Shown here piece after piece: positions 1-25,198 of a DNA stretch of 64,000 nucleotides (position 1 is the first letter of the stretch; each line of letters begins with the position of its first letter). The translations under genes and the position numbers were made by a program. A model generated the notes under the pieces. That model worked only from the letters and a program-made list of their open reading frames with translations, ran no database searches and was not told the origin of the DNA. Origin of the DNA: Chrysomallon squamiferum (taxonomy: Eukaryota; Mollusca; Gastropoda; Neomphalida; Peltospiridae); NCBI GenBank assembly GCA_012295275.1, contig CM022669.1:15282672-15346671 (forward strand). Direction: 5' to 3'.

Positions 1-196
1 CCTAACTAGTTTATTTATGTCCGTGTGCATGTAGATTTAAAACTCCAGAACATAACTGAGAAGTAGAAACTTAAATTCCATACACTGTTTTAAAACCTTT
101 AATTTTCTGTTATTAGTGGTATTAAGAAATAAAGCTAAAGTAGGCCTGGCGGTGATAGTAACAGTGGTGGTAGTGGTAGCAGTAGTGGTAGTAGTG

Positions 197-228
<32 letters not shown>

Positions 229-272
229 TAGTAGTAGTAGTAGTAGTAGTAGTAAGGTGGTAGTAGTAGTGC

Positions 273-313
<41 letters not shown>

Positions 314-1032
314 ATAATAATAATGGTATTTAAATGCACGCTAGCAAACCATTTCAAACTTGGGAACATTTTAATTAATTTTGCACAGCAACTAAATATC
401 TACTTTAGATCTGTGAAAAGAAGAAAATCAATAAAAACTCCGGTCTTTAACGGAAGCGCGCAGCAGTGTGAAGGTCAGATTGCGAACCACAATTATGTCA
501 AGCAACCAGTTTAATTTTGTGCATTCGAAAAACAGCTATGGAGGTTTCACGCTCAGAGTGCTAATTCTAACAATACAAATAAGACCAACAGCGGCCATTT
601 TGAGTACAGCTATCTAATCACGGTTTCTGGTCTCGATCAATTGATACGTAAAGAAGACATTTTTGTAAGTAAACTGTTTACAGTACAGATCCGTGCCTTT
701 ATTGTTTTCTGTTTTTTTTTTACAACGAAGGCTTACAATGTCAGTCTGCTCGTAATATAATCGTGTTCAGTGCAGACTGGACACCAGGCACATAACGTGG
801 ATTATGGGTTGGTTAATGTAGGCGTACTGGTAAAATCTGTAATTTGTATAAATACAAGTATAATGTGCGCATAATTATCACTGTTTATTATACCTGTTAA
901 AGGTGCCAATTAGTTTTGTCATCGATCTTCCACTATTTATGAAAGATTTAGCATTTTTATCGTTTCGCTTCTCCTTTCATGATATATGTCAAAATTCTGA
1001 TTTTAAATATCATTAATGGATATTGGCTGTAA

Positions 1033-1102
<70 letters not shown>

Positions 1103-1217
1103 TAGATAGATAGATATTAAAAACTGTAAAGTATTAAATGTTTTGACTAATACAGGATAATAAGGCATATTGAAAAAAGAATAACATAATTTATATAAAT
1201 TTTTTAATTTTGTTCAG
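1..1217. other. Upstream flank or intron with GTA, TA and GATA repeats
   Basis: No coding exon could be supported here. A long GTA/GTG triplet tract occupies about 150-327, and its apparent reading frames (poly-Val, poly-Ser, poly-Thr) are artefacts. A (TA)n tract ending in a short GATA run lies at about 1040-1115. The segment ends in a good splice acceptor (TTTTGTTCAG, AG at 1216-1217), so at least its right part is probably the last intron of the receptor-like gene at 1218. An upstream exon carrying helix 1 would lie before this window or was missed. Confidence 0.6.
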
Positions 1218-2027
1218 GTTCAAGCTCCAAACAAAATGAGACGCTGGACGTTTCGTTTCAACCAGTCGGCCGCTGTGGTGATTTCCCTCGTGGAACCAAT
1301 AACGACTGTTTTCATATACCCACTTGTCCTGGACGTTTATCTCGCAAGCTCACTGGCGAAAACCTGTGGCGTAGCATACACTGTCTTCGTTCACCTGTTT
1401 TTGTTTTGCGTGACATCAGCAAGTCTTTGCGTCATGAAATACGCCATGGAAAACATTTGTCAGCTGCATGCAACGTTCGAAGGAAAGAAACCGTCTTTGC
1501 TGTTCGCATTTATTTTTTGTTCTATATGGAACATCTTATTCACTGTTTACATGACGGCGATTCACCAAGACTGGGCTTTAATTGAGACTTACGTTCCCCA
1601 AAATGTCACCCCTCCTGTTGAAATCGGAACCGTCTTTTTCCCAGGCATGAAAATATTCATCCCACAAATTTCTCTCCTTGTTTCCATACTGTTCGTAGCG
1701 ACGGCCGTGTCTGTTTGTCGGCCTACGTGGAAAGCATCCGACAAAGCAACCGTGAGGACGATTTGGATGTATATTGCACTGTCGGCCATTTTTCAGACGA
1801 TCTATTTGGTAACGCGGATGGCGTTTTGGTACTGTTCAAGCACCGCATACAGCCGCTTGTCCATCACTATTGATTTCACTGAATGGGTTTGTTACACGAA
1901 ATCATTGGTTTTTGTCGTCATCGTCATTTCAGTGTATTATATCCAGTATTTCGTGAAAACCGAGTTGGCCAGACGCGGTGTTATCAGCATAATGGATTAT
2001 CGCCCTCTCTTTAACGCCGATCACTGA
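1218..2027 (+). CDS. Divergent 7TM (class A GPCR-like) receptor, terminal exon
   Basis: The exon opens right after a splice acceptor at 1216-1217 and is open to TGA at 2025-2027. The first ATG is at 1236 (263 codons), but the six preceding codons are in frame, so it may not be the true start. Numbering from that ATG, I see six hydrophobic helices near residues 11-36, 45-66, 88-108, 139-160, 173-193 and 216-238. Their spacing matches TM2-TM7 of rhodopsin-like receptors: a Cys at 44 before the presumed TM3, a Lys-Tyr (68-69) where DRY would sit, a Trp (98) in TM4 and a Pro (143) in TM5. There is one Asn-Val-Thr glycosylation site (123) in the presumed second outer loop. It lacks NPxxY in the last helix and a Cys in the second outer loop, so this is a very divergent receptor or another 7TM family. 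TM1 would be upstream. Codon use is more GC-rich than the flanks, which supports real coding. Ligand and signalling are unknown. Confidence 0.5.
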   Translation, partial: VQAPNKMRRWTFRFNQSAAVVISLVEPITTVFIYPLVLDVYLASSLAKTCGVAYTVFVHLFLFCVTSASLCVMKYAMENICQLHATFEGKKPSLLFAFIFCSIWNILFTVYMTAIHQDWALIETYVPQNVTPPVEIGTVFFPGMKIFIPQISLLVSILFVATAVSVCRPTWKASDKATVRTIWMYIALSAIFQTIYLVTRMAFWYCSSTAYSRLSITIDFTEWVCYTKSLVFVVIVISVYYIQYFVKTELARRGVISIMDYRPLFNADH

Positions 2028-2073
2028 ATTTTAATACAGAATGCTTTGATTTGCACACAGCTTACGCATTTAA

Positions 2074-2110
<37 letters not shown>

Positions 2111-3638
2111 TAAAATAAACTAATATTGTTTACAAGTTAATAAAAAAAAAATAAATATATAAATCAAATCAAAATGAGTTGTAATGACAATAAAGCAATC
2201 GAAATAGTATCCTAGAGTAAATAAAACGATAATCTCAACTGTACATACGTATTTGATACGATTTGTTTATTTATCATTATTATTTCTATAATAACAAAAA
2301 CAATCAAACGGCTCTTCACCATTTTTTTTTTTTTTTTTTCATTTACCGTACTTTATTAATATAAGTGAATTTGTTTTTCTTTTATGTTTTATTAATCATA
2401 AAAGTTAACCGTGCAGCAAAAACAATCAAACGGTATGAACGTGTCTTCAGATTTTTTTTTTTTGAATAAATACATTGCATTAACTTTGACAAGTTGTGTA
2501 TATAAGAAGTCATTAATGATCAAGTGGCATTATTATACAATGCATCAAAATGAACGAGGTTGTCTTGTAGATTCAATAAGTTTTAATATCTATACATTTT
2601 TACATAGAACTGGTCAAAATTATTAAATATGAATACGTCAGACTGTCTGTCATTTTAAAACGTAATTAAAATAAGGCTGGACAATTTGCATAAAAACCAT
2701 TCTTGCCAGTTGCATTTCTAATACAAGTTGCATTTAAATAAGAGTATTAGTTTAAAAGTGGCATTTCTCCTATGTCGTAACAACAATACTCTTTTGTGTG
2801 TTCTGTAATTCTTTACACAATATATTCCTATATAAGTTTAGCTTAATACTGGGCAATTACGTGGCTTTTCATTGAAAAAATTAATGATAGCTGCAATAAC
2901 AGTTGTAAGTTATTCTTGGTTGAGTGGCAGGCCCTTTATAAAGACTGCTTGAAGGCATAGACTGACTTCTGAACTTGCCCAAAACGTAATGTTCATTTTA
3001 CTAGAATTCAACAATGACTATTGGACTGGTTTTTCCTCTTTAGAAAATGTGAAGTATCTGTAGGTTTTCTGTGGAAATCGTTCTTGAAAGGGTGGCATTT
3101 TTCCCATTACAGGTAGAAAGAATGAGGATGCATGGTCATGTTTTAATATTTCATTACATTATCATAACCACAACACTCAATTTGCAGTACTTAAATCATA
3201 CATGAATTTTGTTCTATTTAGTGAGAATAGCAAAAACTTTTAGCATAAATTTAAAGATTATTTTTCTTTAAAATACATGTCTGTGATATATTCCATCAAA
3301 ACGATTTTATGAAACCACTATCATTATAAAAATTAAAATATATATATAAAAAAAAACCATCCTATAATCATGGTAACATGTTTCATCATGGTAATTATCA
3401 TTTCGTGATCACTAATGATTAATACTTTCCACAGAACTGATTATTTTTCTACACATATTTTCTAATCATTCAGTTTAAAATCATCATAGATCATTTAAAC
3501 AGACTTTAACACTGAAAAGGCAATGAAACACTGATTCTGGTGGATGTCCCAGTGATATGAGACATATTAAAATGGTGAGCACACAAACTGGATGATGGGG
3601 ATTAAAATGAACTCTTTTAATCACTGAATTCCTATCAG
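2028..3638. other. Convergent intergenic region
   Basis: This lies between the stop of the receptor-like exon and the 3' end of XYLB, which run toward each other. It is AT-rich with short AAT and poly-T tracts. I see no exon with splice signals and protein similarity. It presumably holds the receptor's 3' UTR (AATAAA-like stretches near 2137-2155). Confidence 0.55.
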
Positions 3639-3642
3639 TTTA

Positions 3643-3644
<2 letters not shown>
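3639..3644 (-). terminator. Candidate poly(A) signal overlapping the XYLB stop
   Basis: On the minus strand the XYLB stop reads TAATAAAC. The stop TAA is 3645-3643 and AATAAA spans 3644-3639, so signal and stop share two bases. If used, the 3' UTR would be only some 10-30 nt. Confidence 0.45.
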
Positions 3645-15999
<12,355 letters not shown>

Positions 16000-16168
16000 T
16001 TTCTCAAATTAGTTACAGAACTGTCAAGCTCAGCAGTATTATTTTGTAGCAGGCGGACCCTTATTTACTTCTACTCGGAATATATCGGCAATTTCCGAGG
16101 GCTAACTTTAATCAAAAGAGGAAGTAGATTCCGTGTCGAGTTGTAAACTTCCTTCTTCAACGGTGAAA
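16000..16168. promoter_or_regulatory. Bidirectional promoter between XYLB and POLR3C
   Basis: Only 169 bp separate the minus-strand XYLB start codon (15999) from the plus-strand POLR3C start codon (16169). The segment holds both 5' UTRs and the shared core promoter. I see no clear TATA box in a useful position. It is somewhat richer in G+C and CpG (GTGTCGAG, CTACTCGGAA, TATCGGCAA) than the flanks, as expected for a TATA-less housekeeping promoter. Confidence 0.6.
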
Positions 16169-16810
16169 ATGTCACGTTGTAAAATTAATGTTTGTTTTCG
16201 ATTATTGAAAGAACTGTATGGTGAATTGCCAGCAAAAGTTGGTTACTATTTAATGACAACCGGACCAAGTTCTTTAAAAGTGATAGCACTTGATACTAAA
16301 TTAGACTTAAATCAGGTACATTATCCAAATGTCGAAAACGTTCTCGGAATCACGAAAATAAAAATAAAATTACATTTTATAAGACAAAAAATGAAAAATG
16401 AAGAAACACTGCAATAAATTTAAAATAAAATCGCTTTTAGAAATAAATGAATCACTGCACACGCACGCACACACACACACACACACACAGAGGCACAGAG
16501 TAATAATCTAGTCTTCTAATGAGATGTTCATCTATGTTCCTGTATAAAATGCAGTGATTCTTATTACCTTTTATTTATACTAAAAAAAAAAAAAAAAAAA
16601 AAGCTGAATGCAGTATGATATTTAAATATAGGCGTGGTTTTATTCAGTTAAAAGTCATAACAACAACAACAACAATAATATCGGTAATACTATATAACTA
16701 TGTAACTCTTATATTTATAAATAACAGAAATACACTTTTAAGTATTTTTTTTAAAATATTTTATTATTTAGATAAAAATGTAATATAAGTATTTTATTGC
16801 TTACTAATTT

Positions 16811-16841
<31 letters not shown>

Positions 16842-17997
16842 ATTATAGACGAAGAAGGTATTATGGGTTCTTATCCAACAAAACATTGTTCAGTTTACTC
16901 ATAGCAAGAGGTTTGGTTTGGAGTACAATATTGACATAGACAGTGTTCTCTGGCGGCTTCGCTTTCCCAGGTATATTTATTGTGCTAAAACACTGTATGG
17001 AGATGCTGCTGAACTTTTGGTTGAGGAACTCCTGCATGAGGGTCAGGCGCTAATGAACAGTGCTGTACAGAAAGTTACAGACAAACTGAATGAAGCTTTA
17101 GAAACTGCAGGTAAATAATGTTGCAAAAGATTATGGTAAGATTATATATATATATCTTTTTTTCTTTAACATAATTTGAGATACACACACACCCAGTGAC
17201 ACAAACATATATAAACGTACACATGTGTATGTACATACATTCATAAAAACATATATGCATATGCACATAGTAGACATACACACAAAAACACACACACACA
17301 CATACTTAACATATAAAACATTTGTGCATTTATTATATTTTATTTGATCAATACATAGACTTGAAAGCAATATAATTAAAGGATTAGAATAACAGTAAAC
17401 AAATTTTTACATGTAAACAATTTATTGACATAAACAGTGACGTAAGCTATAAAAAAATAACTATCCAACCAATTTGAGATCTCTGTAAGGTATCAGGATA
17501 TAGCATTCTTGGATTTTCGACTGGAAGTGAGATGAATAAATTCTTTCTTGAACATTCAACATAGAGCTGATCATGAGAGTAACATTAACATAGATTTAAA
17601 ATATTTTTTAAAGACATAAAATGATAAATATATTATTCATATTCTATTTCCAGTTAATTCTTGGTCAGACTCGAAGCATAAAATAAAAACAGTGCTTTTC
17701 TTATTGTTGTTTATTTCATTTTTCACTCCCATGAAATGATTATGTCTTTGGTCTGCTACATCATTATTCTTTTCATATGATGTAAAATTATGTTATTTTA
17801 ACCAAAAATGTTATGTTACTAAATTAACATAAATTATGCATTCTCTGCAATGACGTTGAGATAGCCATGGTGATGGACATTGCCAGCATCGTGGACACCA
17901 CTGACATGGATGCTGTCAACCAAATGCATCATCATTTAAGACTTTTTTGTCAGAAACAAATAAACACCAACATTTTAATTATTATATAATTGTATAG

Positions 17998-18043
<46 letters not shown>

Positions 18044-19038
18044 AAAATAATGTCACTAAATATAAATGTTTATTCAGGATTTCTTTTCACAATATCTGTT
18101 TGTATTTTTTTTTTTGTTTTCCTTGTATAATTTTTAAATCTTTTTCTATCTTTTTCATGGTTTAGGACATCCAAAAATACAAGCAAGTTTAGTGCGTGAC
18201 AAATTCAACAGCCTTGTTGGAACACATTTTCTTCAGAGATGCCAGCCTGTCGTCAAAGATGAAAAAGATAGAGTTATCTCCCTTGACACTCCAGACAATC
18301 CAGAAGACTTGTTCGTTCTTCCTCCAATGCAGGTTGATGGTAAGGGTTTCTGTTACAGGTAACTTTGCTTTTGAAAATATCAGGTGTACATTTTTTGTTG
18401 TTGTTTTCTTTGATTGATTATAATCTATGTTTAATTAAAAAAAAAATTAATTGTGCATTTTGGACATGGATGTAACATGCTGTAGTTCAAGACTGTAAGA
18501 CTAAGCTTAATGAACACAATCTGAATATTTGAGAATAATCAGTTAAAGTATGTCGCAAAAAGTTTATTACCTATAAATGGTTTTAGCCAGGTTATAAATG
18601 ATGAGTCAACAATCCTATAAATATGTTGTTGTAAAAAGATGTTACATCAAAGAGAACATTTGTTGGCGACTTGAAACAGCCATCAAAGAATATAATTTGA
18701 AATGCTATGTGTTTGTTTTGTTTTGTTGTGTAAAGTGTTTCATCAAAAAGAAAGTGATCTATCAATAACTTGACATAATCGTCAAAAAATAAAATTTAGG
18801 ATCTTGTATGTTTGTTGTTGTAGAAGGTTTTACATCAAAAAGAAAAAGATCTATTGATGATGACTCAACTCAACCATCAAAGAAATTGAAAACAGAGGCA
18901 TCTTCAGTAAGTTAAAACAAAACTTGAGTAATCCTGTTAATGTTTGTTAGAACAGGTGTGTAGGTTTTGATGTGGAGTAGGAAAATTCGATTGTTTGATG
19001 TGTGTATGTGTGTATATATATATATATATAAATATATG

Positions 19039-19086
<48 letters not shown>

Positions 19087-22000
19087 GGTGACATCTAATG
19101 TTATAACCATTAAAAAAGTATAATCATCATTATTATCATCATCATTGTCGTCATCAATATTATTGTTATTATTCTTTTGTTGTTATTAATATATATTCAG
19201 AAATTTTATGGATTTATAAAGCTTGTGGTTATTGTACAGTTACAATTATCTAGTCAGTATTCTTGCTGTACAGATTGAATGTATATCATTTTATTTAATT
19301 TTTTTCTAATTAATGTGCAAATATTAAATCCATTACTGTTTTTAATCATTATATTTATTTTAAATCGGTCAGGATTCTAAAGTTTACTGGCGACTGAATT
19401 TTCATCGCTTTCACCAGCATTTTCGAGATCAGGCCATTATTGATGCAGTGGCCCAAAAAATTGACAAGGTAAGTCATCCTTGTTGTGAAAATAAAATTAT
19501 TGTATTTATTATTCTTAACTGTTATTATTATTATTATTATTATTATTTAATTTTTTTTTTTAATAATTTTAAATTTAAAATAATCCATACTAACATTATC
19601 CTATAGTTTTCTCAGGATTGAAGTAATGAGATATCAAAGAAGGTTTTTTATTGTGTGTGTGTGTGTATGTGTATGTATGAGTGTGTGTGTGAGTGTGTGT
19701 GTGTGTGTTTGTTTGTGATGTTGTACACTTTTTTATGGCATTTCCATTTTAATGTGAATGGCCATAAGTTTGATGAATCATGCTTTAATTAGTTTCAAAA
19801 TGATAAATTTAAGAAATAATAACAATTTTTATTATTTTTTTTTTTATATATATATTATTTGTGAACTACAATACAGTCAACCTCTGTTTAATTGACCAAA
19901 AGTGTGGAAATGTTTTAATTAGTTTCAGAAGATTGTTTGATTTGATACATTTGAGAAATAATATAGTTGTTTTTTTGGGTTTTTTTTTTACAAATATCTT
20001 AACCTACATGAATAACAATAAAATATTATTTATGAACTGAAGTACAGTCAACCCTTCTGTTTAATGGACCAAAAATATGGAAACGTCGTCAGGAAAATAA
20101 AAACAGTCAGGATTTTGTGAAGAAATAACTCAAACATTAATGTTAACAACGTAAAATAATATACAGAATTTTCTTTGAGTTTATAGTTTTTTCTTATCCT
20201 GAGGACAGCAGATTCAACTTGTTTTCACATGATCATTTTGTTGGAATGAGAATATCATCTGACTCATTGGAAATTCGAGAATATTTCTATATTACGCAGA
20301 TGTTTGTTTTTCCAGATTTTCCAAAATCTGGTAAATAACAGTTCATTAAATTGATAGCTGAGTGTAGATTGGTCATGACAGGTAGAGCTATAATCAACAG
20401 GAAGATTTTCAAGACCACCTTGTAGAAGATTACTAACCGTCAGTTCAGAATAAAGTGTTAATTTGTAATTATTATGGATTTATTAATTATTATTCTGCAG
20501 CGTTTTCAGTAATGCCTCATGCCCAGATACCTGTAACCAATTTAAATAAACGACATAACATAGTCAGAAGACATCCTGTTGTTTTTATCTCTTTTTTTCA
20601 GTTTCTTTTCTTATCTTGGTTTACTTTTTTTGTTTTTATTTTTACTGCTTATTATTATTATTATTTTTTTATTCATCATAATTTTGTTGGATATTACAAA
20701 AAAAAAAAAAAAAAAAAAAAATTCTTTTTAGTGAGTTTCATTATCATATAAAAACAATATATATATATTATTGCTTTTGTTTGTGGTCTTTTATTTGAGG
20801 TTTGTACCTTTATTTATTTATTTTTTATTCTTTATTTTATTTCTTACATATTATTTTATAATTTTTTTTTTTTTTTCATTTCGAGGATACACCTCTAAAA
20901 AAAAAAAAAATAATAAGAAGAAACGACCGTTTAAAATTTCTTATTTTCCATAACAGTAGATATTCTGATAAATATTCTTGTTTCAGAAAGCATCTGAAAT
21001 TGTCCGTACCATGCTTCGTGTGAGTGAAGTGAAGACAGACCCACAGGCAGATGTAACCTTGCCTTTGTCGTTCACAGAGGTATTTGCATCAAAAACAGTG
21101 AACTGACACTGAACTTTTTTTCTTGAAATTTTTATTTGGCATGTAGTTAAGTTACAACTTTCTGTTCTGTTTACGTACACTGATTCAGAGACTCAAAGAG
21201 CTAACAACATTCACATTTTACCATTATCAACATCTTTTAAAATATGTACAGTAGTGAAATAGTCACTGCGATTATTTTTAGCAGAGAAAATTATAATAAT
21301 ATACATACATATATATATATACATGTTTTCACAAATATAATTCACGCTGTCACACACATCTATCTATACAACAGATTTATGAACCGCATAATTTTCATTT
21401 ATAATGTACAATTCAAAACCATCACAGTACAGGGAATGAATCACCTGATGATCCACATCCAGACTTTTCTTGTAAATGAAATGTTCTATCTTCTTTATGA
21501 CACTGTTGGCGAGTGATTCAGAGGGCAGAACCATCTCCACCAGGCTGCCACTTTGACTCTCATCCTTCCAGGAAACGGCCTTTTTCGGCTTCTTCATATT
21601 CCCGCTGGGCATTTCTTTAACCTCTTCGTCAGAGCTTGAATCGCTCATACTGAAATCGTTTAAACTGGACCCATTGCGTTTCTTCTGGCTCACAAGAACA
21701 CCGTGAAGGAGATCACCTCTGGCGGTGTTAATTTCCATTGGTTCTTTCTCCAGACACGAAAGAACGTATTTTGAAACTATTCTCCAAGTTTCTCTGTTCG
21801 CGGTTGTGGCACTGTCGCACTGTTCAACCGTGTCGTGGCGGCTGGACGTTTTTGAAAGAGGTCGCTCACTGATGCGCACCCTGCAGCAGTTTTTCTTGTT
21901 CCCCAATACTTGCATGATTCGTCTGTTAAGAATAAAAGCTTTGAGCAGTTTTGTGATTACGTCCACTCCTGATGATCAAATGCTGATGACTGCCGATTAT

Positions 22001-22945
22001 GCGTACTTCTGTTTGTAATGACGAAAGTATTTATATAGGCAGGGTGATTACGTCCACTCCTGAAGATCAAATGCTGTTGTCTGCCGATTGTGTGTATTTC
22101 TGTTCCTAATGACGAAAGTATTTACGTAGGCAGGGTGATTACGTCCACTCCTGAAGATCAAATGCTGTTGACTGCCGATTGTGTGTATTTCTGTTCCTAA
22201 TGACGAAAGTATTTACGTAGGCAGGGTTATTGACTTATGCAATACCTCGCTTAACAGTCTCCCGCTTTAATAAAAAAAAAATGATTACAAATTATATTTA
22301 TTACAAATGGGTATAATGAATGTGTTTAATTAATGTTCTTTGTTAATCTTTTTTTCTTAACTAATGTGTTTAATTAATGTTCTTCATTAATCTTTTTTTC
22401 TAGATTAATGTGTTTAATTAATGTTCGTCATTAATCTTTTGTTAACTAATGTGTTTAATTAATGTTCTTCATTAATCTTTTGTTCTTAACTAATGTGTTT
22501 AATTAATGTTCTTCATTAATCTTTTGTTCTTAACTAATGTGTTTAATTAATGTTCTTCATTAAACTTTTGTTCTTAACTAATGTGTTTAATTAATTTATT
22601 TATTTATTTTAATTTTTTGATTTTTTTAAAACAGATTTTGCAGTCTTTATCTAAAGACCATGGAATAACAAAACTCATGTTAGATCAGTACTTATCGATC
22701 ATATCAGATGATTCGGTATGTATACTGCTCTTCATTCTTAATAAACATTTAAATAATTTATTTCCTTTATTGATTCTTAATCTTATTTCAGTTTTCATTA
22801 TTCTTCTTATTTTTTTATTTACTTTGATCGAAATATTTTTTAAACAGTAAACAAATAAATATTTATAAAAATTTAAATGAAGTCTGTGTATAGTTTACAA
22901 ATATTTAAATTTATTGAATAACCAATCTGATATAGAAATACATAT

Positions 22946-23014
<69 letters not shown>

Positions 23015-25163
23015 GTCTTATATATCGTTTTTAAATTAAAGTATTTATGCAAATAGTAAAGTTTCATTAATATTTAACTGAATGTTTATTAGTAATTATT
23101 ATTTCTGTCACATTATTTTTATTTTGTTATTTTTATTGATAAATATTAGGCTGGATTTATTACCAAAGTTGGGGAAAGTGGAGCAGGCATGTATGTTGTT
23201 AGTATCCTTTGCACAAAAAAATTATTTATTTGATTTTTTAAAGCAATTTAACTATATTTTTGTGCATATTTGTGTGTGTGCCTGTGTGCGTGTGTGCAAG
23301 TGTGTGCACATGCACATGTTTGTGTGAATACATATTGTGACTATACAGGTGTGTACATTTGTTTCTGAGCGTCTTGTCTCTTAGTATGTGTGTAAAGTCA
23401 TCGACCTTTACATCGTGGATGATTCCTTGACCGCTCTTCAGACATGTTGAAAGTCCTGACAGCTTTGTGTACTGCACATATCGAATCAGTGGTCCAGGAA
23501 AGGCAAGTGGATTGATTTTAAACTGAAATCCATGTCGCTGTTTCCACTAAGAACAAAAATATTGAACAAATTTGAAAAAAAAAAAAAAATAATAATAATA
23601 ATAACCATAGAGAACAAACCAATGTATCAATTTTGAAATTATTGATTTTTAGTATGAGCAGTATTAATGACAGTATGTAAATGTTATGGATGTTATAAAT
23701 ATTTTATATTTCTGTCATAGTTTTTAGTTTAATATTTGAGCTAATATATATATATTTTTATACACAGACCTATGAAGCCAATTTTCAAGATACATATAAA
23801 ATCTAGACATTTCACAATTTTAGGAACAATGATCTAAAAGCCACTGATATTAAGTAATTTATTAAGTAATTTATATTATTAACATTAAAAAAAAATAATA
23901 ATAATAAAAATTTGTTCTCTGATAATTTCCAAAATTTCTTTATAAATAAAAAAAATTATTTTTTTGTTATTCTGTTTTTGTTTTTCAGTTAGTTGATATT
24001 ATTATTTAGAACCGAAATTATTTTGTTGTTTCAGGGGTCAGTGCATTTGTAGGTTGTTGTTCTTTATTTTGATGACTTAATGCATAATTCGGGTTTTTGA
24101 TAATGTAATTTTATCCAAGTTTGTCCTTGTTGTAAAAATGAAATATGTTTCAGATTTGGTTCAAAGTGTTTGAGAATATTCAGAATTCTCCTACTGAAGA
24201 AGCAGATAGAGCAAAAACAGGTTTGTTTATGGATGGTGTTTGGCGAGTTTAAGAAAGATTGAGAAGATGGGGTATATGAATTTGAGTTTTGGACTATTTA
24301 ATATGTGTGTGTGTGTGTATGTGTAATATGGTCTCAGATTATACAGAGAATATAGTGTTATTAGTAATTTGGTTAGCTATAATCATAAAAATTTAATAAT
24401 TAAGAAAATATAAATAAGAAGGTTATATGATAAGAAATGCATAGGCTCTGACAACCTGTATTGGAATTATAGCAAAATAGTCAATGTATAAAACAGTGGT
24501 GATAAACAGACAGACAGACAGCTGACAGTCAGACAGACAGACACACACACGCACACCACACAAATCTTGCATATTTAACTTGTCTATGATCACAAAAATA
24601 CAGATATTCTATCGAATTTATTTATTGTATTTATTACAGTTAATTCTGCACAAAAAAGTGTAATCGTCAATTTGAAAATGTTGATCAAATTAATCTGAGA
24701 TTTAAATTTTGTATAAACTTTCATAAAATGTTAACTTTTCTTTCTTACGTCAGATGTTCAGTTGTTGTTGGCTTTTGTTAAATAGGTTTTAACAGTTACA
24801 TATTAACACTAACGTCAGAAATATAATTTACGTCAGATTTTTTTTTTTTTTTTTTTTTTTTTATTCTCGAGGTTTTATGAAATATTGATAAAATGTTAAA
24901 ATTCTAAGATATATAATTATACAGTACAGAAATTATTTAGATCTCTTGTTTCTCGTTTTGTATATATGGTCTCAGATTATACAGAGAACAATTTTTTATC
25001 AATATTTTGGTTAGCTACGATCATAAAAATTTAATACTTCAGAAAATATAATTAAGAAAGCTATATGATACATTTAAACAGTGATCTCTGAAACCTGTAT
25101 TGGAATTGTAGCCAAATAGCAACTGTATAAAACAGTATTGATAAACAGACAGATAACTGTCAG

Positions 25164-25198
<35 letters not shown>

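Noticed and set aside
37-514. Overlapping frames rich in Thr/Leu on one strand and Val/Ser on the other
   Set aside because: Pure translation of the GTA/GTG triplet tract; no non-repetitive sequence of protein character.
1589-1789. Minus-strand 66-codon frame inside the receptor exon
   Set aside because: Shadow of the plus-strand coding exon; no independent support.
21725-22018. 97-codon plus-strand frame antisense to the nested ORF
   Set aside because: Crosses the first 91-bp repeat and is a shadow of the minus-strand frame, which has the better composition.
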